Shown: positions 7,163 to 13,058 of the stretch, piece by piece
Layout of the letters: every line of letters begins with the position of its first letter
Numbering within the stretch: the first letter of the stretch is position 1
Assembly: GCA_030836925.1 (NCBI GenBank)
Contig: JAUPLK010000011.1
Coordinates: 1 to 14,632 of the forward strand
DNA length: 14,632 nt
Direction: 5' to 3'
From: Pseudomonadota bacterium
GTDB taxonomy: Bacteria > Pseudomonadota > Gammaproteobacteria > Steroidobacterales > GCA-2729495
Position numbers and translations under genes: made by a program
Notes under the pieces: model-generated
Databases searched by the model: none
Told to the model about the DNA's origin: nothing
Seen by the model: the letters and a program-made list of their open reading frames with translations, nothing else

Positions 7163-7215
7163 CGGGCGCTGCCCCCTGTCGTGCACATTGCGCTGCTCGT
7201 TGCCAGACCCCTTGA

Positions 7216-7238
7216 GCGGGAATGATCCCGCCGGCGGG
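7216..7238. repeat. Overlapping inverted repeats between hslU and the SPOR gene
   Basis: GCGGGA (7216-7221) pairs with TCCCGC (7226-7231) around ATGA, and the same bases join a second perfect 12-bp palindrome CCCGCCGGCGGG (7227-7238). The two foldings exclude each other. No T-run is present on either strand, so termination is not claimed. In this GC-rich DNA short GC palindromes also arise by chance. Confidence 0.35.
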
Positions 7239-7279
7239 GCAGACTGTCCACACCGGAACGCCATCATGCACGAAGCCGT

Positions 7280-7294
7280 GGCCGGATTCCGGCC
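7280..7294. repeat. Palindrome just after the hslU stop
   Basis: GGCCGGA-T-TCCGGCC is a perfect inverted repeat with a one-base centre, starting 4 bases downstream of the hslU stop. It could end or stabilise the hslVU message, but there is no T-run. Confidence 0.4.
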
Positions 7295-7298
7295 GGGT

Positions 7299-8627
7299 TC
7301 AGAGGATGTAGCGACTCAGATCCTGGTTCTTCACCAGTTCACCCAGATGCCGGTTGACGTAGTCGAGATCTACGCAGACCTGCTCGCCATTGCGGTCGGC
7401 AGCCTCAAAGGAGATCGTTTCCAGCAGGCGCTCCATGACCGTGTGCAATCGCCGTGCGCCGATATTTTCCTGCTCGCTGTTCACATGGAAGGCGATCTCG
7501 GCCAGCCGCTGTACGCCGCTGTCTGCGAAGCTGACATTCACGCCCTCGGTGGCCAGCAGCGCAGCGTACTGCCGTGTGAGCGAGGCGTCCGGTTCGGTCA
7601 GAATGCGCACGAAATCGGTGGTGGAAAGTGCCGACAGCTCCACCCGGATAGGGAAGCGGCCCTGCAGTTCGGGGATCAGGTCCGACGGCTTGGAGGCATG
7701 GAATGCCCCTGAAGCGATGAACAGGATGTGGTCGGTTTTCACCATGCCGTACTTGGTGCTTACGGTACAGCCCTCCACCAGCGGCAGCAGGTCGCGCTGC
7801 ACCCCTTCGCGGGACACGTCCACGCCCTGCGCTTCGCCACGCCGCGTGACCTTGTCGATCTCGTCGATGAAGACGATGCCGTTCTGCTCGACGTTCTGCA
7901 GGGCAGCCGTTTTCAGGTCCTCTTCATTGATCAGGTGGCTGGCCTCTTCGTCGACCAGCAGCCGGAAGGCCTCGCGCACCTTGAGCTTCCGCGAGCGTCG
8001 CCGACTGCCACCGAGGTTCTGGAACAGCCCTTGCAGCTGGTTGCTCATCTCCTCCATGCCGGGCGGCGCCATGATCTGCACGCCCATCGGTATGGCGGTG
8101 ACTTCAATTTCTATCTCCTTGTCGTCAAGCTTGCCCTCGCGGAGCATCTTGCGGAATTTCTGCCGGGTGTCGGAGTCGCGGTTTTCGCCGGATCCGATCT
8201 GACCCGGCGGGCCGGGTGGCAGCAAGGCGTCGAGCACCTTTTCCTCGGCCGCATCTTCGGCGCGGTGCCGGACCTTGTGCACTTCCCGCTCGCGGGTCAG
8301 CTTGACCGCCGCATCCATCAGGTCGCGGATGATGCTGTCGACCTCGCGGCCCACATAACCGACCTCGGTGAACTTGGTGGCCTCGACCTTGATGAACGGC
8401 GCTTCGGCCAGGCGGGCGAGACGCCGCGCGATTTCCGTCTTGCCCACCCCGGTGGGGCCGATCATCAGGATGTTCTTTGGTGCGATCTCCTCGCGCAGCG
8501 GCTCCGGTACCTGCATGCGCCGCCAGCGATTGCGCAGGGCAATGGCGACCGAGCGCTTGGCCGGATCCTGGCCGATGATGTACTTGTCCAGCTCCTGGAC
8601 GATTTCCCGCGGCGTCATCTGTGACAT
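7299..8627 (-). CDS. hslU: HslU, ATPase/unfoldase of the HslUV protease
   Basis: A 442-residue AAA+ protein (E. coli 443). HslU hexamers unfold substrates and feed them into the HslV peptidase dodecamer in the cytoplasm during heat shock and general protein turnover. Visible are the N-terminus MSQMTPREIVQELDKYIIGQ, Walker A GPTGVGKT (57-64), the pore loop GYVG (90-93), a charged insertion (I) domain at about 110-240, Walker B VFIDEID (252-258), and the C-terminal LSRYIL tail that docks into HslV. The ATG at 8627-8625 is chosen: CAGGA lies nine bases upstream and the N-terminus then equals the E. coli one; an in-frame TTG three codons earlier is rejected. The gene follows hslV by 30 bases in the standard hslV-hslU order. 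Confidence 0.97.
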   Translation of the reverse strand: MSQMTPREIVQELDKYIIGQDPAKRSVAIALRNRWRRMQVPEPLREEIAPKNILMIGPTGVGKTEIARRLARLAEAPFIKVEATKFTEVGYVGREVDSIIRDLMDAAVKLTREREVHKVRHRAEDAAEEKVLDALLPPGPPGQIGSGENRDSDTRQKFRKMLREGKLDDKEIEIEVTAIPMGVQIMAPPGMEEMSNQLQGLFQNLGGSRRRSRKLKVREAFRLLVDEEASHLINEEDLKTAALQNVEQNGIVFIDEIDKVTRRGEAQGVDVSREGVQRDLLPLVEGCTVSTKYGMVKTDHILFIASGAFHASKPSDLIPELQGRFPIRVELSALSTTDFVRILTEPDASLTRQYAALLATEGVNVSFADSGVQRLAEIAFHVNSEQENIGARRLHTVMERLLETISFEAADRNGEQVCVDLDYVNRHLGELVKNQDLSRYIL

Positions 8628-8657
8628 GTCTGGCAATCCTGTGCCGGCCCCGCTTGA

Positions 8658-9194
8658 TCAGGGGCTCAGGGTTTCAATGGTGATGTTCTGGTTGGTGTAG
8701 ATGCAGATCCGGCCGGCGATCTCGAGGCTCTTGCGCACGATTTCAGCGGCGCTGAGCTCGGTGTTTTCGAGCAGCGCGCGCGCTGCGGCCTGGGCGAAGG
8801 GGCCACCGGAACCAATCGCCATCAGCTCGTCTTCGGGCTCAATGACGTCGCCGTTGCCGGATACGATCAGCGACCGTTCCCGATCCGCGACGCACAGCAG
8901 GGCCTCGAGGCGTCGCAGGCGCCGGTCGGTCCGCCAGTCCTTGGCGAGTTCAATGGCAGCCCGGCTCAGGTTGCCGTATTGCTCGAGCTTGCCTTCGAAC
9001 AGCTCGAACAGGGTAAACGCGTCGGCGGTGCCGCCGGCGAACCCGGCCAGCACCCGGCCATCGGCCAGCCGGCGTACCTTGCGCGCGTTGCCCTTGACGA
9101 TGGTGTTGCCGAGTGTCACCTGGCCGTCGCCGCCGACCGTGACCGACCCGTTTCTGCGCACCGATACGATCGTGGTGCCGTCAAACTGCTGCAT
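8658..9194 (-). CDS. hslV: HslV, peptidase of the HslUV protease
   Basis: A 178-residue proteasome-beta-like threonine peptidase (E. coli 176). The sequence GTTIVSVRRNG places the catalytic Thr at residue 7 after a short propeptide MQQFDG; cleavage at Gly6-Thr7 frees the nucleophile. Other family blocks are VTLGNTIVKGNARKVRRL, GFAGGTADAFTLFELFE, AKDWRTDRRLRRLEALL, and GSGGPFAQAAARALLENT. It forms two stacked hexamers with HslU on the ends. A sigma-32-type promoter at 9229-9256 fits the known heat-shock control of this operon. It is separated from the upstream small secreted protein by a REP-like pair. Confidence 0.97.
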   Translation of the reverse strand: MQQFDGTTIVSVRRNGSVTVGGDGQVTLGNTIVKGNARKVRRLADGRVLAGFAGGTADAFTLFELFEGKLEQYGNLSRAAIELAKDWRTDRRLRRLEALLCVADRERSLIVSGNGDVIEPEDELMAIGSGGPFAQAAARALLENTELSAAEIVRKSLEIAGRICIYTNQNITIETLSP

Positions 9195-9228
9195 CGCTGC
9201 GCCGCCCCGAAAACCGCTGGACGTTCCT

Positions 9229-9256
9229 ACATGAGGGCGGTTCCCGCAATTACAAG
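9229..9256 (-). promoter_or_regulatory. Candidate sigma-32 (heat-shock) promoter of hslVU
   Basis: On the - strand CTTGTAA (9256-9250) and CCTCATGT (9236-9229) are separated by 13 bases. The sigma-32 consensus from E. coli is CTTGAAA and CCCCATNT at similar spacing; each box has one mismatch. Transcription would start near 9222, about 28 bases before the hslV ATG. hslVU is a sigma-32 operon in E. coli, so position and sequence agree. Confidence 0.65.
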
Positions 9257-9313
9257 TAGGAGCGCCTTCAGGCGCGATCCCCGGCCAAGATTCGCGGCTG
9301 AAGCCGCTCCTAC
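9256..9313. repeat. Inverted pair of REP-like elements (BIME-like)
   Basis: Two 22-base copies, 9256-9277 and (inverted) 9292-9313, agree at 20 of 22 positions and are separated by 14 bases. Both begin GTAGGAGCG and contain TTCA as a loop between GC stems. The two differences are a compensated pair: stem GCGCC/GGCGC in one and GCGGC/GCCGC in the other. The form GTAGGAGCGGCTTCAGCCGC is characteristic of dispersed REP sequences in Pseudomonas and Xanthomonas-like genomes, which are spread by RAYT transposases. The pair lies between the Cys-repeat gene stop (8 bases away) and the hslV promoter, whose -35 box it touches. Confidence 0.85.
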
Positions 9314-9321
9314 TGCCGCGC

Positions 9322-9717
9322 CTACATTCCGCGCTTGCCCTGGTGCTTCTGCCGCATTTCCTGCTTCATTTCCTCGCACCTGGCCGGGTCAGCCGCGCAT
9401 TTGGCCTTCATCTCGTCCCGGCGCTGGCGCATCTCCTGCTTCATCTGTTCGCACTTTTCCGGATCGGCCTTGCACTTCTCCTGCATCTCGGCCCGCTTGG
9501 CCTTCAGCTGCTCGCGCTGCTCCTGGCATTTCTCCGGGTTCTCGGCGCAGAAGGCCTGCCGTTTGGCGCGAGCCTCGTCGCACTTGCCCGGGTTTTCCCT
9601 GCAGAAATCCCGTCCTTGCTTGGGCGGAGTGGCTGATTCATCGGCCTGCAAAGTGGTTGCGCCGAGGAACAGGCCGGCGGTGGCTGTAACGATCAGGAAA
9701 GCGCTGCGCAGACGCAT
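9322..9717 (-). CDS. Small secreted protein with four C-x6-C repeats, function unknown
   Basis: A 131-residue protein with a signal peptide (MRLRSAFLIVTATAGLFLGATTLQA, cleavage near residue 25). The mature chain is highly charged and mostly helical, with eight Cys in four C-x6-C units: CRENPGKC (39-46), CAENPEKC (57-64), CKADPEKC (82-89) and CAADPARC (107-114). Unit starts are spaced 18, 25 and 25 residues. Between them are Glu/Lys/Gln/Met-rich helices such as EQMKQEMRQRRDEMKAK. Each unit could form a disulfide-pinned turn or helix, or bind a metal with nearby Met. I do not recognise a named family. The ATG has a good site (AAGGGAG, seven bases upstream). It follows xerC by 102 bases, which include a strong inverted repeat, so it may have its own promoter, though none was clear. 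Periplasmic location is expected. Confidence 0.8.
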   Translation of the reverse strand: MRLRSAFLIVTATAGLFLGATTLQADESATPPKQGRDFCRENPGKCDEARAKRQAFCAENPEKCQEQREQLKAKRAEMQEKCKADPEKCEQMKQEMRQRRDEMKAKCAADPARCEEMKQEMRQKHQGKRGM

Positions 9718-9772
9718 GGTCGGACTCCCTTGTGAACCTGGGTGTTTTGGTGGTGCTCTTGCTGTTGATAAC

Positions 9773-9831
9773 GCCTGACGAGGCCGGCGGTTGACAGCGG
9801 CTGCCGCCCGCCGGCTTCGTCAGGCTTTTTT
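9773..9831 (+). terminator. Long inverted repeat at the xerC 3' end with a T-run on the + strand
   Basis: GCCTGACGA (9773-9781) pairs with 9817-9825, then a G-T wobble, then GCCGGCGG (9783-9790) pairs with 9808-9815: 18 pairs in all around a 17-base loop. Six T follow at 9826-9831 on the + strand. The structure includes the xerC stop codon, and the T-run is the complement of two Lys codons of xerC. On the - strand, where the genes are, no T-run follows. As an intrinsic terminator it would act on rightward antisense transcription; on the xerC mRNA it is a strong 3' stem. Confidence 0.55.
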
Positions 9832-10725
9832 CTGCCGGGCCCGCGGGTGAGCCTTGTCATAAACCTGGGCCAGATGCTGGAAGTTGAGGTGCGTGTAGAT
9901 CTGCGTGGTGCTGATGTCCGCATGGCCGAGCATCTCCTGCACGCTGCGCAGATCGCTGCTGGATTCGAGCAGGTGCGTGGCAAAGCTGTGCCGGAACAGG
10001 TGCGGATACACGCGCCGGGGCAGGCCGGCACGCTGTGCCCAGTAGCGCACGCGATTCTGAATGGTCCGCGGGCTGATGCGCGTACCGCGATTGCTGACGA
10101 ACAGGGCCTGCTCACCTGCGTCGGCGGACTCGGCGCGGATCGCCAGCCAGGCCATCACCGCCTCGCGCGCGAAACGGCCGACCGGCACGATACGCGTCTT
10201 GTTGCCCTTGCCGGTGACGCGCACGGTATTGTCGGCCAGATCGACATCGCCGAGATCCAGGCCCGTCAGTTCGGCAAGCCGCAGCCCCGAGGAATAGAAG
10301 AGTTCCAGCATTGCGCGGTCGCGCACGGTGTCCGGTTCGCTGCCTTCGATTTTCAGCAGCCTGGCCATCTGGTCGGCGTCGAGGGTATCGGGGAGCCTGC
10401 GCGCCACCTGTGGCGCGGCCACGTCCGCGCCCGGGTTGCTCTTCAGTGTGCCTTCACGAATCAGGTACTTCATGAAGCTGCGCACGCCCGACAGGCGACG
10501 CTGGATGCTCCTCGGCGCCAGGCCGCCGGCATGGCTGACGGCGGCGAAACGCCGCAACTGGTGTGATTTCAGCTCGGTAAAGCCGGAGATACCGTTTTTG
10601 TCGCAGAACTCGGCGAGGCAGCCGAGATCCCGGCGATAGGCGCGGGCGGTGTGCTCAGACAGCCTGCGTTCGAGCTGCAGGTGCTCGATGAAACGCTCGG
10701 CCTTCTGCCATTGCGCCGGATCCAT
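9820..10725 (-). CDS. xerC: Tyrosine recombinase XerC
   Basis: A 301-residue tyrosine recombinase (E. coli XerC 298). With XerD it resolves chromosome dimers at dif. The N-terminal SAM-like core-binding domain (about 1-90) has LSEHTARAYRRDL and SGVRSFMKYL. All catalytic residues are visible: Arg149 (SGLRLAELTGL), Lys173 (TGKGNKTR), His242 and Arg245 (HLFRHSFATHLL), His268 (MLGHADISTT) and Tyr277 (QIYTHL), at nearly the E. coli positions. The context next to dapF and a DUF484 gene is typical for xerC and argues against a phage integrase. The ATG has GGAGAG eight bases upstream and follows the DUF484 stop by 22 bases, so it is probably in the dapF operon. Its final codons lie in a long inverted repeat. 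Confidence 0.95.
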   Translation of the reverse strand: MDPAQWQKAERFIEHLQLERRLSEHTARAYRRDLGCLAEFCDKNGISGFTELKSHQLRRFAAVSHAGGLAPRSIQRRLSGVRSFMKYLIREGTLKSNPGADVAAPQVARRLPDTLDADQMARLLKIEGSEPDTVRDRAMLELFYSSGLRLAELTGLDLGDVDLADNTVRVTGKGNKTRIVPVGRFAREAVMAWLAIRAESADAGEQALFVSNRGTRISPRTIQNRVRYWAQRAGLPRRVYPHLFRHSFATHLLESSSDLRSVQEMLGHADISTTQIYTHLNFQHLAQVYDKAHPRARQKKA

Positions 10726-10747
10726 GCTTCGTGCTCTCCATCGCTGT

Positions 10748-11449
10748 TCAGCGGATCCGGAGAGCGCAACTCACCAGTTCGCCGAGGCGGGTCAGGAAGT
10801 CGATGCTCATGCCCGGATGAAAGTGTCCGGAGTCACGGCTGCCGATTGCCAGGAAGCCCATCTCCGCATGGGCGCCAAGCGGCACCAGGGCGGCTGAGCC
10901 GATCTCGATGTTGTCCGGGCCAAACAGGAAATCCCGCTGCGTGTCGCGGATCTGCCCGCAACGCGGTGCATTGGACTGCATGAATGTGCGAAACGGCGCG
11001 ATCTGGGCATCGTCACGGTCGATGACGCGCAGAAAGCGACCTGCCGCCGAGGCGTCTGCCGGCGCGTCGAAGACGACGAGAATGGCGCGGTCGGCATTGA
11101 AGGACAGCCGCAGCTGTTCCTCAAGCACCTTGATCACGCCGGCCTGGTCGGGCGCGGCGAGCATCAGCATCGCCAGCGAGTGAATGCGGGCCGCCAGCGC
11201 ATCGTTGCTGCGCGCGATATCGACCAGGTCCTTGAGCTTGCTCTCGAGTTTCAGGTTTTTCTGGCGGAGCAGGTGGATCTGCCGCTCGACGAGCGAAACC
11301 GTCGGGCCGCCGGCACTGTGCGGCAGGCGCAGGTTGTTCAGCAGGCTGCTGTGCCGTTCGAAGAATTCCGGATTGGCCTGCAGATAGTCGGCGATGGAAT
11401 CTTCGGTAATTTCCGGATTCACGGCATGCTGATGTTTGAGTGTGCTCAT
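10748..11449 (-). CDS. DUF484 family protein (YigA-like)
   Basis: A 233-residue protein of the DUF484 family, found between dapF and xerC in many gammaproteobacteria (YigA in E. coli). The N-terminal part has VNPEITEDSIADYLQANPEFFERHSSLL, typical of the family, then a coiled-coil-like helix at about 53-81 (LVERQIHLLRQKNLKLESKL) and a GAF-like C-terminal region (about 85-233) with ILVVFDA and EIGSAALVPLG. The molecular role is not known. The ATG at 11449-11447 overlaps the dapF stop by four bases (ATGA), so the 16-codon longer open frame is rejected and translation is probably coupled to dapF. Confidence 0.9.
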   Translation of the reverse strand: MSTLKHQHAVNPEITEDSIADYLQANPEFFERHSSLLNNLRLPHSAGGPTVSLVERQIHLLRQKNLKLESKLKDLVDIARSNDALAARIHSLAMLMLAAPDQAGVIKVLEEQLRLSFNADRAILVVFDAPADASAAGRFLRVIDRDDAQIAPFRTFMQSNAPRCGQIRDTQRDFLFGPDNIEIGSAALVPLGAHAEMGFLAIGSRDSGHFHPGMSIDFLTRLGELVSCALRIR

Positions 11450-12264
11450 AACTCCGTCGATCCCTCGAATGACGTCACCGCATCGCCGGTCATCCACACG
11501 GGCTGACCCGGCCCGTCCCAGCGGATCTGCAGCGTCCCGCCAGGCAACTCAACGCTCACTTCGGGGGCTAGCAGCTTCCATGTTCGCCCGACAACAACAG
11601 CTGCACAGGCACCGGTTCCGCAGGCTTCTGTCTCGCCGACGCCGCGTTCGAACACCCGCAGGCGGATGCGGTTTTCGGCCATCACCTGCATGAAACCGAT
11701 GTTAGCACGGTTGGGAAAACGCTCATGCCGCTCGAGCAGTGGCCCCAGCTCCGCCACGCGCGCGGTCGCGATATCGTCTGTGCGCAGCACCGCATGCGGA
11801 TTACCCATCGAGACCACGCCAATTCGCACCGATTCGCCGGCAACATCGATCGGGTACTCGTTCTGCGCGTGTTCAGCCTTGAACGGCACCAGCGCCGGGC
11901 GGAATTCCGGCACCGCCATCTCGACGGTAACGCGGCCATCTGCATCGACGCGTGCCCGCACGCTGCCGCCGCCATGCCCGAGCCGCAGTTCGCGCCGACT
12001 GTCAGCGCCGATCAGCCGCGCGATACAGCGTGCGCCGTTGCCACACTGCTCGGCCTCGCTGCCATCGGTGTTGAAGATCCGGTAGTACACGTCATCACCG
12101 GCCCGTCGCGGCGCCTCGAGCCACAGCAACTGGTCAAAGCCGATACCGCGCCGCCGGTCGGCGAGTGAGCGAATCCGATCAGCAGATGGCAGGGCCAGGC
12201 CATCGCCGCGGACCAGGACAAAGTCGTTGCCGAGCCCGTGCATTTTCGTGAACGGAACGCGCAT
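11446..12264 (-). CDS. dapF: Diaminopimelate epimerase
   Basis: A 272-residue pyridoxal-independent epimerase (E. coli 274). It converts LL- to meso-diaminopimelate, the precursor of lysine and of the peptidoglycan cross-link, in the cytoplasm. The two catalytic cysteines are in place: Cys74 in FNTDGSEAEQCGNGARC and Cys215 in ERGVGETEACGTGACAA. The N-terminus MRVPFTKMHGLGNDFVLV and SMGNPHAV (152-159) are also family blocks. The start ATG has only a weak Shine-Dalgarno site. It is first in the leftward block, with a candidate -10 box at 12301-12306, and overlaps the DUF484 gene by four bases. Confidence 0.97.
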   Translation of the reverse strand: MRVPFTKMHGLGNDFVLVRGDGLALPSADRIRSLADRRRGIGFDQLLWLEAPRRAGDDVYYRIFNTDGSEAEQCGNGARCIARLIGADSRRELRLGHGGGSVRARVDADGRVTVEMAVPEFRPALVPFKAEHAQNEYPIDVAGESVRIGVVSMGNPHAVLRTDDIATARVAELGPLLERHERFPNRANIGFMQVMAENRIRLRVFERGVGETEACGTGACAAVVVGRTWKLLAPEVSVELPGGTLQIRWDGPGQPVWMTGDAVTSFEGSTEL

Positions 12265-12300
12265 GGCGTGATCGATCCGGGGAGTGAATGAACAGCGCGA

Positions 12301-12306
12301 AGTATA
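12301..12306 (-). promoter_or_regulatory. Candidate -10 box for dapF
   Basis: TATACT on the - strand lies 37 bases before the dapF ATG and would give a leader of about 30 bases. The -35 hexamer at the proper distance is poor. The same hexamer is seen before the cytochrome b561 gene and the last gene in this window. Confidence 0.4.
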
Positions 12307-12323
12307 GCGGGCAGTTGCCGGCG

Positions 12324-12352
12324 TGGACTTTTGTCAAATCGGCCGTTATGGT
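12324..12352 (+). promoter_or_regulatory. Weak candidate promoter for the parA-like gene
   Basis: TGGACT (12324-12329) and TATGGT (12347-12352) are separated by 17 bases; each has four of six consensus matches. Transcription would begin near 12359, just before the palindrome at 12362-12381. Confidence 0.25.
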
Positions 12353-12361
12353 AAGCCGGCA

Positions 12362-12381
12362 TTTGTCCGGTACCGGACAAA
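12362..12381. repeat. Perfect 20-bp palindrome upstream of the parA-like gene
   Basis: The half-site TTTGTCCGGT (12362-12371) is followed directly by its exact reverse complement (12372-12381). It lies 30 bases before the parA ATG and about 97 bases before dapF on the other side. An A-run follows in the + direction and no T-run follows in either direction, so it is not an intrinsic terminator. It looks like an operator or other dimer binding site; as RNA it would form an 8-bp stem with a GUAC loop. Confidence 0.7.
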
Positions 12382-12411
12382 AAAATCAATAAAAACAAGG
12401 AAAGCCGAATC

Positions 12412-13050
12412 ATGCGTCACATCATGGTCCTGAATTCCAAAGGCGGCAGTGGCAAGAGCACCATCGCCACCAGCCTGGCCGCCTACTACGCAGGCCGTGG
12501 TGAGAGCGTTGCCCTCGTCGACTACGACCAGCAGGCATCAAGTCTCGACTGGCTGGCCAGACGCCCCGAGAACCGTCCGCAGATTACCGGTGTTGCCGGT
12601 TTTGAGGATGGCTTCAAACACCTGCCGCGCAGTGCTGATCTGGCCATTATCGATGCGCCGGCGGGCTGCTATGGCAAGCAGCTCACCGAACTGGTGCGTC
12701 ACGCCGATACGGTGGTGGTGCCGGTGCTGCCCTCGACCATCGATATCCTCGCCACCAGCAAGTTCATCGATGCCCTGCGCGAGGTCGGCAAAGTCGAGCG
12801 CAAGGAAGTGAAGCTCGCGGTGGTGGGTAATCGCATCCGTGACAACACGCTGATTTCACAGGATCTGGATGATTATCTCGGCACGCTGAAGATGCCCTAC
12901 GTCACCAAGCTGCGCGAGGCACAGAATTATGTGCGTGCCTATACGCGCGGTCTCGGTATCCACGAGTTGCCCGAGTATCTGGCCTGGCCGGACTGGGAAC
13001 AGTGGAAGCCGCTCGTTTCCTGGCTCAACAGCAAGCGCAGCCAGCCCTGA
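12412..13050 (+). CDS. Orphan ParA-family ATPase
   Basis: A 212-residue ParA/MinD-type ATPase without the N-terminal helix-turn-helix of larger plasmid ParA proteins. It has the deviant Walker A KGGSGKST (residues 10-17) with signature Lys10 and Lys15, the switch I region VDYDQQASSLDW (36-47) and Walker B-like LAIIDAPAG (77-85). The C-terminus is Trp-rich (YLAWPDWEQWKPLVSWL). Such proteins use ATP-driven dimerisation and DNA binding to position DNA or protein cargo. No ParB or obvious cargo gene is adjacent: dapF is divergent and gabD is convergent, so the gene stands alone and the chromosomal ParAB pair should be elsewhere. The ATG has AAGGA ten bases upstream. A perfect palindrome lies 30 bases before it and is a candidate control site. 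Confidence 0.88.
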   Translation: MRHIMVLNSKGGSGKSTIATSLAAYYAGRGESVALVDYDQQASSLDWLARRPENRPQITGVAGFEDGFKHLPRSADLAIIDAPAGCYGKQLTELVRHADTVVVPVLPSTIDILATSKFIDALREVGKVERKEVKLAVVGNRIRDNTLISQDLDDYLGTLKMPYVTKLREAQNYVRAYTRGLGIHELPEYLAWPDWEQWKPLVSWLNSKRSQP

Positions 13051-13058
13051 GAGGGCTG
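13042..13058. repeat. Hairpin between the convergent parA-like and gabD stops
   Basis: CAGCCCT (13042-13048) pairs with AGGGCTG (13052-13058) around GAG. It includes the parA stop and touches the gabD stop, filling the 8-base gap. No T-run follows on either strand, so a terminator function is only possible, not shown. Confidence 0.45.

Noticed and set aside
7163..7267. Upstream extension of the SPOR lipoprotein
   Set aside because: It would put 35 polar residues before the lipoprotein signal and lacks a better ribosome site than the GTG at 7162.
7728..8624. Open frame (298 codons) on the + strand opposite hslU
   Set aside because: Antisense to conserved hslU motifs, no recognisable fold; a shadow.
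8647..8665. GCCCC/GGGGC stem at the hslV stop as a terminator
   Set aside because: Only five pairs, nine-base loop and no T-run; hslV and hslU are expected to be co-transcribed.
9211..9230. Third degenerate REP copy left of the pair
   Set aside because: Only a short TTCCTAC-like match; the stem and TTCA loop are absent.
9820..10725. Tyrosine recombinase read as the integrase of a mobile element
   Set aside because: Length, catalytic spacing and the dapF-DUF484 context are those of housekeeping XerC; no tRNA, attachment repeats or phage genes are nearby.
12332..12337. Perfect TTGACA on the - strand as the dapF -35 box
   Set aside because: It is 25 bases from the TATACT -10, too far for sigma-70, and no -10 occurs at 16-18 bases.
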